64,000 nt of DNA from Antedon mediterranea (GCF_964355755.1 NC_092673.1:25675001-25739000); one strand, 5' to 3'. Numbered from the stretch's first letter, positions 50,080-63,062 are shown. Notes: generated by a model from the letters alone, not told the origin. Numbers and translations are program-made.

Positions 50080-51560
50080 TTAGTACAGTGCAATGCCATT
50101 GCATTCACCACATGTAGTTCTAGTTACCCTGAATGCTTCAAGGAGATACTTGGGTTCTGGCTTTAAGTCTGTGTGTAGAGGAACCATGTTTCCATCATCT
50201 GATCTTCCATCCCCAATCCTCGGTACACATATCAACCCCACTCCATTGCTAAAAGATAACTTGAACTTGAACATGATGTTAAGTACCTTGGTTGTGGTAC
50301 GATTATGAAGTTGGCGATATGCGAGGTTGTACTTGTAGATGGGATGGAGTCATTCCACGTTGTCCAGGTAGTCCATTGTACAGACGCACTAAACCATTTT
50401 CTCTAGCAACCACAATGTCATCCTTTGTAGCTTGTTTGCATCTGAAGACTACAGCATAATGTCAGAAATAAGTGCAATGACAAGCTTTTTTAGAGCCACT
50501 TGTTTTCCAATTCCGAAAACTTTGGATGTTGTGTCACCAGTATCGCATGAGCAAACAGAAGGTTATCACAGATGTCTCTCAAAAGTACTGTTTGAACCAG
50601 TTTGATAGTCCAGCATCTCAGCTCCAGTCTAAAGAATATCACAAGATGTTTTAAATGCTTGACTGCAGAGGAGCACTAGTAGATCCGTGTCATCGGATAA
50701 TGACAGATGTTTTCCTGTTTGCTGATTCAATGGTTTTTTGTACTATCCGAAAGTTCAAATACTAGTTACGAAGATTTATAAATTGTTGTTTGTTACAGAA
50801 AGTGATCCTATTTTGTGGCACATGTCACTGGTAAAATGTACAGGGATACTACCACCTGACCCGCCTTACCATGTGCGCCGTCTTTGGTGGATGAGCCGCT
50901 TTCATAATTATCAAAGACTATGCAGAGCAATATTTTTTACAGATCTCTACACTATTCCATGGAATGCTGTGCAGGAGAGCACTACCATCTAAAATGTAGG
51001 CCTACTGGACATCATTCAGTGAGTTGGATGTATTAGACTATTCAGAAGAAGTTGTTTCCACGTGGCATCATGTTGGTTTATTAGCTGAAAGTATTGTAAG
51101 TTGGTAGTTTCAAAAAGTGGTGGTGGATAACAAAGTCACCTCGAGTCTCCTCTGGAACTGTAGGATTGATGCACACATATGACTTTATTGCCAGGATCTT
51201 GAATACATTGCAAGACTTTCTGGCCAAAATATTCAATCCTTAATACCACATTGCTAATATTCCGAGTCACCTGCAGTAACTCCCGTGTCAATGGTATGAA
51301 GTCTCTGAGTCGTAACCAAATGGATTTTTCAATTGCCATTGTGTTTCTGACGTGTGGCCATAAGGTCTTATGTTGGCCGCTGCTGGAGTAACGCCCTGAT
51401 ACTATTACAAGGCATTACATACATTTCAGTGCAGATTTGGTCTGGATGTACGCATTCCTATTCTCTTGTCAAACCTCTGGTTTTCTTTGAGGCTTCTCAT
51501 AGAAACTTTTTCAATCACCAGGTCTGTTGACAATCCAGCCTAGATGGTCCGAACGTCATA
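50080..51560 (-). pseudogene. Broken transposon-associated FEN1/PIN-like nuclease-type gene
   Basis: Reading the minus strand across frames gives, in order: GLSTDLVIEKVSMRSLK (about 51480-51530), DGSALLHSIPW (about 50955-50990), VFDNYESGSSTKDGAH (about 50875-50925), LSDDTDLLVLLCS (about 50650-50700), DTTSKVFGIGKQVALKKL (about 50480-50550), then a C-terminal part with RIGDGRSDDGN and TRTTCGECNGIALY. These motifs recur in a widespread invertebrate family of uncharacterised proteins. The spaced Asp clusters and a GIGK loop resemble FEN1/PIN nucleases (inference). Stops and frameshifts throughout make it a pseudogene. Confidence 0.6.
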
Positions 51561-52414
51561 CAACATGGAGGTCATTGTCAAACTGCTGTTGAACATTTTG
51601 TATTTCCACTGGTTAAAAAATAGTTATACATCCCAATATAAATACTGTAACCATGGCAACACAAATGCCATCTGGAAAAAATGGAATGTAGATCATCCAG
51701 AAGCAACAGGAACGGAGATGTCACTCATCTGCATCTTGAACTGGTCATGTGTATCGCGTTGGACTGAAATGTTCACCCCAGGGTATCCCTCCTGTGTGTA
51801 TACCATTGTTGTTTACATTGAAAACAACATTTTTAGCCAAAATTGACACATTATGTTGTGTTTTTCCGCAAAAATGACATTCTAAATAAAATGTTATGAC
51901 TATAAGTCTGATATCACTGAATAGGAAATTTAATAAGCTTTCGGAGACATAAATCCCACTTGTATATAATGTATTTTAAATGGTTAAATTTATGTAATTA
52001 ATGGGGCATATTAATTTTGACTTAAAATGACCTTTATTGACCTCTGACCCCTTGACCCAATGCTTGGATTTTCGGTGACTTTTAGTATGTCGTTCTACAC
52101 ATTATATAGAATTCAAAAATACTAGCTTTGTTACTATTGCAATTTGTGGTGGGTATATCATTAGATTGACTGGACTATATTGTAAAAACGATTTCACATT
52201 TGCACATACTGAATATTTTAACACGTTTACATTCATCCGTTATCCGGGTAGACACTATAGTGGTCCTTAGATGACATTTACAACATTTTCGACATAACAA
52301 TTGACATATTTGTGGGTATAAGAGCACTAAGAAATACGTTTTTTCTTTTTCGATGTAGCGGTACGATAGTTTTTTAGATGTTGTCGTTTACTATAGTATC
52401 AAAGTTTGCATAAC

Positions 52415-52600
52415 GGGCTGTAGCCAATGGTTAACGTGCTTACCTTCAAATCCCAAGGACCAGGGTTCAACCCTAACCTAGTTCTATGCTTGTAACTCCA
52501 CTCCTATAATGAGACTTAGTTTATAAGCACGATATATTATAATGTTATCCATCCTGTAACTGGCAAGTTTGTGCTCGCTGGGTGCGTATGAAATTAATAA
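52415..52600 (+). mobile_element. tRNA-derived SINE, plus copy
   Basis: GGGCTGTAGCCAATGGTTAA (A-box region), B-box GGGTTCAACCC, and tail CTGGGTGCGTATGAAAT match the minus copy at 8081-8275 across the whole length. Confidence 0.8.
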
Positions 52601-52674
52601 ATATGTATATAAACACATTTTAAACCACCCGGTGATATACTGAAATTTAATTAAATAATTTGAAACGATAAAGA

Positions 52675-52750
52675 TGAGGAAATCTATGAGAAGAGAAGAT
52701 TCGAACCCGAAACCTTCTGCTTGATATGTCCTAACCATTAGATCAATATT
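52675..52750 (-). mobile_element. Second tRNA-like SINE head
   Basis: The minus strand reads CTAATGGTTAGG (A-box) and GGTTCGAATCTT (B-box) at tRNA spacing. The acceptor-stem halves do not pair well enough for a working tRNA. It lies tail to tail with the SINE at 52415. Confidence 0.6.
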
Positions 52751-53249
52751 ATATTATGTGTGTGTGTGTATGTGTTGACTCGTAAAAGCACAAGAAATTA
52801 ATTAATATTATTTAGGATTTGTTTTCTACGCCATCATTAATTGTGTATTTTAGTTTCAATAATTGAAGATAATAATTTTCTTTGTACGACAATTAATCGT
52901 CAATTGTTTGTACTTAACTATTAATTTACCTTTTTTTTTTGCTTTCTAATTTAAATTTAACTTTTGCTTTGAATAACTTCGTCACTTTATTGAAAACATG
53001 GTCTTTAATAAGAACAATAAATATCCGTTTGAAATATTAGTAACGCGTACGCTGTCATTAAATTTACTTTTATACGACAGACTTGATCTTGAGAAACCAC
53101 AACCCCACCAGGGAACTTGGTTTTCTTGTTTAATGGTACTTCCGAAACCATGTATTACTAGATATCTGGATGGTGTTATATCAAAATTAACATTTAACTT
53201 CCGGTTCATAGAAAATCTTATTTTTATTACATATTATAAAATCAATTAC

Positions 53250-53560
53250 TTAAAGATATATTGTCCCCCTAAAACAATGTTTTTTTTTCACATTTTTGTT
53301 GAATATAGCAGTTTAATGTCACATAATAGTCATTTAATTTGACCAAAAACTGGATCACAAAAAAAAAAATATTTAGCTGAAAATAAAATTTAAAGCAAAA
53401 AATACCAGACAGCGGTTTTTGGTTAAAATTAAACACACCTTTGTCTTTTTATAAGTGAAATAAATATAATAACTTTATTAAAACTGCAAAATGGCCAATT
53501 TAAAGTCTGATTTTATTAATCTCCAGTTTTCAAATTTTTTTGGGGACAATACATCTTAAT
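53250..53560. mobile_element. MITE-D with TTAA/GTCCCC ends
   Basis: TTAAAGATATATTGTCCCCC and GGGGACAATACATCTTAA are inverted ends. The interior (CATAATAGTCATTTAATTTG, AAAACTGCAAAATGGCC) recurs in diverged form at 58342-58560 and 61420-61705, and partly at 8603-8712. Confidence 0.75.
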
Positions 53561-53804
53561 TATTTTGATTTTATTTAATTTGTGTTGATTTCTAAAACAC
53601 GAGCGACGCTGTTGACAATTTCTCGTCAACCATAAATATCACCAATAATTATTATCACTTGAAATGACAATAATATCCATATTCACTACTTAACAAGAAA
53701 TATATTTTTAATTTAATTTGAAATACTAATTTGTTAAGTAATTTATTACATGTTTAATGAATTAGAGAGACGGACGTTAACTCTAAAGCCATTAATGAGA
53801 AAAA

Positions 53805-53956
53805 ATATTAAACGAGTTTGACAAAAGAAGTGTGATGTGCCTAAATATTGTAGCGATATATGCCCAAATATGGTAGTGATATGAAATTATCATGTCCATA
53901 TATATGGGCATATCAAATTTTTTGTCACATAAAGTTTGATAGTGTAAACAGAGCTT
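53805..53956. mobile_element. MITE-B copy
   Basis: AAACGAGTTTGACAAAAGAA to TTTGATAGTGTAAACAGAGC. The left terminus is slightly truncated. Confidence 0.8.
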
Positions 53957-54008
53957 AAGACTAGTATCTTTTATTCCGTTGACGGTAAGGAACGTTGTTA
54001 GTGAAACA

Positions 54009-54270
54009 GTGAAGCTACGTTCCTACTGCTAGAACGTTGACTAATGACAAGCGACAGTTCAAATAATTCATCGCTTGTGATTGGTCAAATCCCTTGTGTT
54101 GCGCTTACTTACGTTCTTGCTTTACGTCCTTTGCAATTAAGCTTAATCTTAGTTCCAACCAGGACGCAAAGCTTGGACGTATACGCAACTCTAGTAATTT
54201 GACCAATCACGAAGCGATGATCATCCGAACTTATCCGCTTGTGGTAAACTCACTTGTGACGCAATTCGTG
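54009..54270. mobile_element. Two degenerate MITE-A copies in tandem
   Basis: CATCGCTTGTGATTGGTCAA, then a new left end near 54138 (TTAAGCTTAATCTTAGTTCC) and GACCAATCACGAAGCGATGA. Confidence 0.65.
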
Positions 54271-54867
54271 TGCATATTATGCAATTATTGATTATTAATT
54301 TATTTTAAATGTATCAATATTTAATTCAGGACACTCAAGCTATTGTTTGAAATAAGAATCATTTCTTAATCACATTATCTTTTATTCCTGAAATCATTAA
54401 TTCAATGTGATAGCTTCTCGTGTCAGTATTAATTGATCGTGTCCGCCTTTCTTTCCGCAGACACGGGGTCACCCGGATGTCAACGGAGGCGATCCCTCTG
54501 TCCCTGACACAAAAAATTAATTTCATTTTAATTCCTATATTACTCATTACTCGTCTACACCAATAACATGTGGAGTATATATTAATCATAACACTACTAT
54601 GAGGATGTTTTCGTAATTGTATTTAGAAAGAAAATTTGGTCTATTTGTTTCTTCCGGTATGGATCGATTGATCGATTACATATTGATTTGTATGATTTTC
54701 TCTTCAGATATGGATCTATCTTCCGATATGGATCAATTTTGGTATTGATCTGATCGGTATCTATCGGTTTACATATTGATTTGACTGCTTGTTATCTTCC
54801 AATAAGGAATAATCGATACATTTAGATAATAATCTGATTGATTTTTATCTCCCGGTATCGACCACTT

Positions 54868-54937
54868 ATTGATCTGAATATTATGTATCTTCCGATTTAA
54901 TTATTGATCTGAATGTTATGTATCTTCCGATTTAATT
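54868..54937. repeat. Two-copy 35-bp tandem repeat in a GAT(C/T)-rich region
   Basis: Two units of ATTGATCTGAATATTATGTA... with one difference. The surrounding 54655-54870 is rich in diverged GGATCGAT and TATTGAT words. Confidence 0.8.
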
Positions 54938-55429
54938 AGTTGCAAAGGTTTATCATCTTTCCTTGTTTGTAACAGAACTCTAGTTAGTTGTTTTTTTGAA
55001 TAAATACCATTTTGTTTTTATGTTTATAGCTTCTTCACTAAACATCGTAATGAGAATGAGTTTAGAAATAAATGATCAAATAACAAATAACATAACGTTC
55101 AGTCAGTTTTAATTCCACAATTTATTAACATCACCTCTTATGTCGTCACATAGCAAAAGTTCCCTATATTAATTCAGCGCCATCCAATTAGTTTGGGGTA
55201 TTAAACAGTTATGTCCCACCCCACTATACCATCAAGCCGAATAATAATTCATAATTCAGGGAAGTAATATTATAATACAGTATTATCGTAAAACTATTTA
55301 GCATTTATCAGGATGCTTTATATCCGATAACCGGACAATTATTATATTGCTAAATTTACCGCAACAGGAGATACATTGACTTTTATTTAAAACCCTGGCT
55401 CCGGGCATTAATGTCTTTAACATGTCCTC

Positions 55430-55703
55430 TTTTATGAATTATTTATTAAGTGTGTATTTATTTATGTATTCCTGTAAATTAATTTTTAATGTCATGTTCA
55501 TCTTTAAAGATGTAACTTCACGACATAGATAATTTGATTAAAATTTTTTTAAATGTTAGATTGTATGAAATGGGACTTCTTATGCTTTTTGCAGTTATTT
55601 GTTCGTAGTTATATTAACATGAACTGTAGGGCCCAGCTGAGTAACGATTTGGTTTGTACCTCGTTGTTAAAATGACAATAAATAATATCGTATCGTATCG
55701 TAT
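55430..55703 (+). mobile_element. 3' end of a LINE with TCGTA microsatellite tail
   Basis: GTACCTCGTTGTTAAAATGA followed by CAATAAATAATATCGTATCG is the usual LINE 3' terminus with a short tandem tail. The upstream AT-rich part is probably its 3' UTR. Confidence 0.55.
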
Positions 55704-55736
55704 GTAAATAAATGTAGGCTACGATAGAATAGATCA

Positions 55737-55858
55737 TCCACCTCTAGACTATCACCCACCTCTTTGACAATCTGAGTATCACCCCACCTCGTAGACTATT
55801 ACCCATCTCGTAGACTATCACCCACCTCTAAGACTATCACCCACCTCGTAGACTATTA
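55737..55858. repeat. 19-bp minisatellite (CCTCGTAGACTATCACCCA)
   Basis: Six or seven diverged units. Confidence 0.85.
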
Positions 55859-55859
55859 T

Positions 55860-57890
55860 CATTGTAGTATTCCAGTCGTCATTTAACATGACTTATGAAG
55901 AAATAGCATTTTGTAATACCAGATCACGCTGAGGAACACTTTCAACGTTTATCTTTTCAATCAGAATGTATCTACCCTGATTTCATTTCATTTTTCTGTA
56001 ACTCACCCCTCGTCAGATAGTCTGACATATTCTTATTGGTTGCTTTACCCATGTGTTTTAAACTGCTATAAATACATATTTCAATTCTTTGCTTACACAC
56101 CTGTCACAGAATAGGATGCCTTGTATAATAGAATAATTTGTTAGGCGACATAACCATTTTACTCCTAGCCAGGGTCCTGCTTTCTACCCATCTCTAAAGA
56201 AAGACATATATATTACCGTGTGATTAGATAAATTTCTCATAGATTGATTAAGTTACAAAACAATGTTAGAATATTATTTGACGTAAAGACCGCTTTGCGT
56301 AGTCTTAAGCACGGGGGTCGAGTAGATATTAATTTTCTCATGAAGACGATATGCCTAATCATCGTAAGCTGATTTTATAGAGAATTGGGTGTTAGGTTTC
56401 GCTCCACACCAGTGGTCGACTTTCACCTCAAAATTCACTCCACATGGCTTAGCCAATAGGCTAATTGTCATCCTTATATATTCGGTTAATTTCTGTCGCT
56501 CTTTATTCTAAATTTGTTCGCTACCCAGCCGTGAATTCATTATAGTTAAAGACTATGTTACAGGTGTGCGCTATTTCTGTCGACCGAAAAGTAAACTTTA
56601 TGTACTGTGTGTGATCCATGTATTTTGTTGTTCTTGTTTTCTTTCCTATGTCGTTTTACACAATGATGACTCAACGGCTGACAGAGAAGCGTATGGTTTT
56701 AATTCACTACGCAGTTGATCTATCAAAGAACATGTACATAAACACGATTTATATTGTTTCTATATTGGAACCCTAATGTGTGTCGGACTATCACAAGAGC
56801 ACAACAAAATATCAAATTATTTTTAGTAAAACCATGAGTTAAAATTATTCTGATCATTTGAGAATGAAAAGTCGAAAACATTGCTATTTTGTTCGTTAAT
56901 TTATGCACGTTATTGTCTTTTAATGAAATCACACTCAATAGTGTGTTTATGCAAGGCAATCAAACCATTACTGATTGTCTTCTTGGTTTAAGAGGGAAGA
57001 TGAATATGTTGAGATATGATGGCGCTAGAGTTTCATGTCTAAAACGCCTACCTGACATAGATTATGATGATGTCCCCCTACGTTTGTTATGGGGGCGGGG
57101 GGGGGGGGGTCTCTCTCACATTTTGACTGCAATCACCTCAAATTTGTATAAAGTAGCAATTTTCTATGACTCGTGTTATACATGATACGCGTCGGAAACC
57201 CTGTTCTTGGAAGCTCTGCTCTCGTTGGTTTTCGCACGCAAATCCCGTGCGCCACGGTTAGGTACAGAAACACCAAAAGATCGTCTGATCAACAAGTGTC
57301 AAGTTTCATTGTTTTCTAAATAATCTTTTGCGTTTTTCTGTTTTTGTTGTTGTTTTTTTTTTTTGTATTTCATCAACAAAACTATTTTGGGATATGGTAG
57401 GCCTAACTGTGCCGCTCATGCAATTTAGCCATTATCAGTAACTTACCGGTACTGGTGGCGCTATTCAAATTCCAGTTAAAAATTGCAATATAAACATTAT
57501 CCTTGGTTAGAGATACACAATGCATCTACTAACAAAATGACCTTTTTTTTATAATTTCAAAGGTTATAGATATCACTGTCATTTATAATTGATAGTAGTG
57601 TAATTAAATACTACCGTCTGAATGAGGATTATTACAAATTAATCATGATATATGAATGGTTATACTAATTTGCACTATGATGATGAGGAACGTTGTTTTT
57701 ACATTAAGTTTTCGCCTTCAGAGACATATAATAATTACGCTTGGTTTTAATGAGAATTAATCATTAATTTGATATTTCACCGTCGACACGAACTTCTAAC
57801 TCTCTCTCTCTCGTATGTCGCGCGTCGCAATTGCATGTCGCGTCGCGTTAGTGTGAGAGGGCCTTCAGGATATTCGCCAATAAAAGCTTT
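55860..57890. other. No gene seen
   Basis: Mixed intergenic DNA. The plus-strand frame at 56889-57185 crosses a run of GGGGGCGGGGGGGGGG at 57090-57109 and has no domain. A CG-rich patch with CGCGTCGC words lies at 57815-57850. Confidence 0.5.
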
Positions 57891-57898
57891 GTTACCAT

Positions 57899-58082
57899 TA
57901 AACTTGGTTCCCACTAGAACGTAACGCAAGGACGTAAACGCAACGCAAGTGTTTTAACCAATGACAACCGAAGTTATAGACAGTTAGCAATCACAAGCGA
58001 AAAAGCGATCGCTTGTGATTGGTCAATTCACTTTGCGTTGCGTTACGTCCTTGCGTTGCGTCGCTAGAGGGAACCACGCATT
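57899..58082. mobile_element. MITE-A, full copy
   Basis: AAACTTGGTTCCCACTAGAA to GAGGGAACCACGC, with the standard core. Confidence 0.9.
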
Positions 58083-58238
58083 AGGACGCAACGCAAGGAC
58101 GTAAGCGCAACGCAACGTAATTTGACCAATCACGACACGATGGCACAGATCATCCAAACTCTCGCTTGTAATTGGTCAACTCACCTGCGTGGCGGTTACG
58201 TTCTCGTTGCGTCCTAGAGTGAGAACTATAAGCTTTAC
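58083..58238. mobile_element. MITE-A related copy abutting the previous one
   Basis: TTAGGACGCAACGCAAGGAC to CGTCCTAGAGTGAGAACTAT. The left terminus is lost at the junction. Confidence 0.75.
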
Positions 58239-58559
58239 ACGAACATGTTGCGAACAGGAAATAGAATATGAGCATAACGTAATTCGGTTATGTGTTATAT
58301 AATTATTATGATGTAATAGCAAGTAAGATAACCATTACAATTGTCTTCCTGAAAATAATTTTGTTTAATATTTTTGTTAAATAGGCCATTTTAATGTCAC
58401 AAAAAAATAATCAAATTGACTGGATGGGTTTTGGTCGAATTAAACCGTTTATTTTGTCTTTTTACAAGTGAAAACATTTTTTTTTCTTTTTTTATTAAGT
58501 GATTAACTCAAAACTGTGAAATGGCCTATCCAAAATATTCAATATATCTTTCATTAAGT

Positions 58560-60566
58560 TTATATTTCTTTCGTCATGAACATTTTTCTGTTAAATACAA
58601 ATCTATAATATTCATTGACATTCTGTAGTTACTTTAATCTTCAATATTAGATCTATGAATATGAAAAGCGGTCGATCGTTTATTCTGATAGGATGCCGTC
58701 ACCGTAAAAATTATGTTACTTTTCAATTTAAGTAAGGTAGGCCTATTGAATGTAGACATACGAATCGTCCAGCTCATTTCATTTATTTGTTTTTATTTAT
58801 TTATACTTAACGATCAAATAACAGTTTTCTCATCGCAATTGATGTACAATAATTTTAAACTATGTTGTTTAAATCAATGTTCCAATAAACATATACATCA
58901 TACATCGTACATTTCTATCCTAACAAACTATTAAACACTTTCTATTAATAAAAAGTCAAAGAAAGTCAGGTTTCGAGTCCATTCTATAGTTGCCATAGAT
59001 TGACTTCTTCATCAGTACTTCTATGAATGGATGGTTAGTTGAGAACATGAATGCTAGTTGATCATACCCAGTACACTACGATCATTCGGGAAAACACCTC
59101 ATACGACGATATGAGATAATCAGACGTCTTTTTTACTCGAGGTCCTGTGAGTTTCATCCGGCGAGCTATTAATTAAAGTGCTTCAGAACAGAGCAGTGAA
59201 ACTGATTCTTTCTTCTGAGTAATTTTTTTTTTTTAATGTGTAAAATAATACGCTTAGGAGGTTACTATTAGGCGTTATCATTATTAAATTTGATCGAATC
59301 CTAGTTTAATAAACTATAGAGGGCGACGTTGACATTATTAACAATCGTTAAAATAGAAACTCATAAGTTCATTTTATTTACAACCATTAATTTTCTTACT
59401 TTAATATTTGCGAAAAGAATTTTAAATTTATGGTCTGAAATAAAGCATATAATTAAAAAGGAAAACAATCTATAACAAAAAAAAAATGAACCCTCCTAGG
59501 CTAAAATTGGCGGGATCTCGAAGCAGGTTGACCGCCACAGTCGCTGGAATTATGCTAAATTAGGTCACAATAAAGTCAATGCATGGCAAAGAATGTTAGC
59601 ACTGGCCAATACTTTTCTGTTTCATACAGGGACCACATTGGAATTAAGTTGTTTTACTTTAAACGACTTTATGTGTTTTCCCGTGCATCGTCAGACTTCA
59701 TTAATCCCGCCATTTTTATTTGCTTTTTTGATGTATTTTAATATTTAAGGTGATTATATATATTATTGATGTATTTTTAATGTTATGTATTGAGATGCCA
59801 AATAAATGAAAGAAAAAAAAATACAGTACCACCTACTTAATCGTCGTTATTTTTATCACCAAAATACAAAGATAGTGAAAATGGTTATTCATAAAGTATC
59901 ACCATCGCCCTCTATGTGGCAAACGGAAGTCGCGTTACTTATTAATCGTCTGGTTCCCGTACTGCGTGTCATTACCTTATTGTTTACTAACATTATTTAC
60001 ATCATTGTTTACATGTTGCTAATCACCATTTATTGTGATTATCGTAATATATATTTTGCTGTTTTTCCTCAGCAGACAAATAAAATGTTTAGAGGGCGCA
60101 TGATGGCCGGAATATCGATATATCTATATTATTAGGAAGGATCAGATAGGCTCAATAATGATTTAGTTTATAAACTTACCCAATAATAAAACTTTGTTGG
60201 AATAGCTAAGAAGCACAAGTAATAATTAATTAAAAGAGTGCTCTGAAAGTGTATGTCCTAAATGTTACCATCTGCCTACGTTTCTGCTATACGCTACACA
60301 GCTATTTGATTTTGCTCTTTAAAACCAATAGCCATGAGTTTTAAATTTGTGACGAAAATCATGGGGCATATGCATCCCGTCATTTTTCGAAGTCATCGTA
60401 TCTGTAAATATATTTCGATTTTTTTACGACAACCCTACACACAAAAAGGTATGAACTTAGAGTCGACAAAATTAGGTCAATACCAAATACTAACTAGAGG
60501 GTACTCTGAGAGTACAAACCTCCGCCTACCGTAAGATTCCCCTACATAAAATGTCCCCGGAAAAAA
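58560..60566. other. No gene seen
   Basis: AT-rich DNA. The plus-strand frame at 59806-60135 (109 codons) shows a hydrophobic stretch but no domain. GAGTGCTCTGAAAGTGTATG at 60237 and GGGTACTCTGAGAGTACAAA at 60499 are an old direct repeat. Confidence 0.5.
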
Positions 60567-60570
60567 TATA

Positions 60571-60601
<31 letters not shown>

Positions 60602-60755
60602 ATCTTTATACTGGGTGACCTCTTCAGTCAAAGACTGATCTCCCAGAGGGCCCAGTTGGTGATCAGTGGCTGTAATGTACTAATACACCGGGGTAAGTGT
60701 ATGTATCCAGCCTCTCACAGTTGAGATCGTTGGTTCAAATCCCACTGAGGTTTTT
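60567..60755 (+). mobile_element. Poly-T tract followed by a SINE-like unit
   Basis: About 30 T precede a unit that ends GATCGTTGGTTCAAATCCCA, a good Pol III B-box, and then TTTTTTTT. No folded tRNA is evident. A weaker B-box-like AAGTTTGAAATC is at 61292-61303. Confidence 0.5.
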
Positions 60756-61419
60756 TTTGTTATTATTATTTTTTTATTTATTTATATTTTTGTTTTTTGT
60801 GGACCTTGATCTTTGACCCTGACCTTTCAAAATGTAACCACAATTATATGATGAGTCATTGATCATTGTGGCTAAGTTTGGTGAGAATTGGATAATTTCT
60901 GTGGTCTCTAGGCAGTAAAATAGTTTTTTGTTAGTAGTGACCTAGACCTATGACCTTTCTCCTCAAATTCAAACTCTCCGAGCTTTTGAGGCATAGATCA
61001 TTGTGGCCAAATTTAATAATAGGTATAGGTAATAATACTTCCACATGGCGTCATACAGTAAGTTCTATGTCCTAGATCGTCGCAAAATCGAAAGCTCACA
61101 ATTTCCGTGATAATCGCACAATTAAAGTAGTTGGATGGTTTAGCAATAATTCAAATTAAAATTAATATGATGTATATTAATTTTCTACAAAATATAATCG
61201 TTATACCCATCACTGATCCGATTATCGGACACATGTCTCCTGACAAAAGTGTTTGACTGGATGCATGTGCTTTAGTTTCCAAATCGGAAGACCGAAAGTT
61301 TGAAATCAGTAGATGTCGTATATTTATTTTATAGTGAGGTAGATTATTTAAAGAGGTCGGTAAAGTTAATATTTAGGTTTTAGATGTTAAGTGTGGATTA
61401 ACCTGGTACGATCGCTTAT

Positions 61420-61705
61420 AGGTGTAGTGTCCCTCTGAAAAAAAAAAATTAGAATTTTTTTGTTGAATATGCCATTTTAATGTCACATAATAGTTATTCA
61501 CTTTGACCAAAAATTGGATCGGAAAAAAAAATTGTTTCTTTGAATAAATAGTCAAATTGGTTGCCAGGCAATGGGTTTTTGGTTGAATTTATCCTTTTCT
61601 TTCGTCATTTTGTAAGTGAAAACGTTATTTTTTTTTCTAAGGAAGTGATTAACTATGTTCAAACTACAAAATGGCCTGTTCAACGTCTGATTTTATTAAT
61701 TTATT
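61420..61705. mobile_element. MITE-D relative
   Basis: AGTGTCCCTCTGAAAAAAA, GCCATTTTAATGTCACATAA and CAAACTACAAAATGGCC align with 53250-53560. The right terminus is lost. Confidence 0.6.
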
Positions 61706-62942
61706 ATTATTATTAATTATTAATAAACAAAATCGCAGTTTATTGTTATTAGACATGGAACTGTATGAGAACTTATTTAACAACATATTTATTCTGGATT
61801 AATACACAATCAGGTAAAAGAAAATCTGTTTTGCATTGTGGTCCTGTCTTAAATACAAAATAAATCGGAGAAAATGTTAGTTTTGTGAAAAAAAATTATA
61901 TCGATATATAGCTTTGAATGAAGCAATTATTGGGGAATATTTAATTTCAGTTAGTAGTTTTATTCATATTTTAGCGCTTGCAACTTCGAATTAGATGCTT
62001 TCTCATATGTACTGTACTTTCGTGTTGATTTGAACTATATTGCCCTCAACATTAAAGGATAAGCAGAACATGTATTATAACTTAAATTTAAATAACATCG
62101 GATTAACGTCCGGAAACGAATTAGTTCAGAATAGACCTATATTTATATGTCCGTGCCTTAGAGTAAAGGTTAGTGTTCTTTTGAGGCCTATTTGGGCTAA
62201 TGACGCCCCGCCGAATGTCGATTGTAGTGTATTTGCAAAACCATTGTTGAAACATGTGCACATCTGATCTAAACAAAACCCTTCTAAACAATATCCGTAC
62301 TATAATTGTGCGCGCGTGTGTGTGTGTATTGACCTATAAGATCACGTACTTAGTAAAATGAAACTGGTCGATAAACAATATTATTGAACAAAAAATCCAA
62401 AATTAGACGTTTTCTCCATTAAAACGTTGAATAGTTGCTCTCAGTTGTATTATTGTATTCTTGTCCGTATTTGTCTAGTTATAGTTTGATAATTAAATAT
62501 AGAATTCTGATAGAATAGGTAACCACAACAATACACGAAATAACGTCACGGTACCTATAATGTTAGACTACTCAGTCCATTTATAGACAGTTTCCCTATA
62601 TCCGGTTGTAACATACATGACCCTTAAAGTCAATGTCTATGCTAACTAACAACAAACGACGTAATTGTGGTTGATAGTAGATTAAATGATATATAATTAA
62701 TTACTGTACTTTTCTGCTATCGCGTATTATTCTACCTTTGAAACACGTGGTTTCTTTTCTGGAAACACAAATAAATATGTTTTTTACATATACTGAATGT
62801 CAATTTCCAGCTGTGTTCTAAGTATTGTTGACGATCATCAAGACCACTCTAATGGTAATAAAATTGTAAACAGGGTATACTGGTCTTTAGATACCATTTG
62901 AGATATTTGTTGTGATGTTGCTTATTAGTCGCGTGGAAGCGA

Positions 62943-62994
62943 CTCTATAGTTCACTTTTTCGGTCGGTTGGTCTGTCTGTCTGTCTGTCTGTCG

Positions 62995-63045
<51 letters not shown>

Positions 63046-63062
63046 GGTCCGGTATCACTATG
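62943..63062. repeat. (CTGT)n microsatellite inside a duplicated block, copy 1
   Basis: TATAGTTCAC..TTCGGTCGG, about 18 CTGT units, then GGTCCGGTATCACTATGC. The same frame of words recurs at 63536-63605. Confidence 0.85.

Larger units (their letters stand above)
48635..52177. mobile_element. 3.5-kb DNA-transposon-like element bounded by inverted repeats
   Basis: A 48635-48766 arm (TAGTCCAGTCAATCTAGTGA, CCACAAATTGCAATAGTAAC, AAAGTCACCGAAAATTGAAG) is matched in reverse complement at 52057-52177. Between the arms lie a broken nuclease-type gene on the minus strand and a nested LINE fragment. The direct pair ATTTTGGGGTA(G/A)GGGGTA at 48824 and 49199 marks an internal duplication. It is inactive, from the many stops and frameshifts. 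Confidence 0.65.

Noticed and set aside
52675-52750. Possible true tRNA gene on the minus strand
   Set aside because: A and B boxes are present, but the acceptor and anticodon stems do not pair convincingly and it sits beside another SINE.
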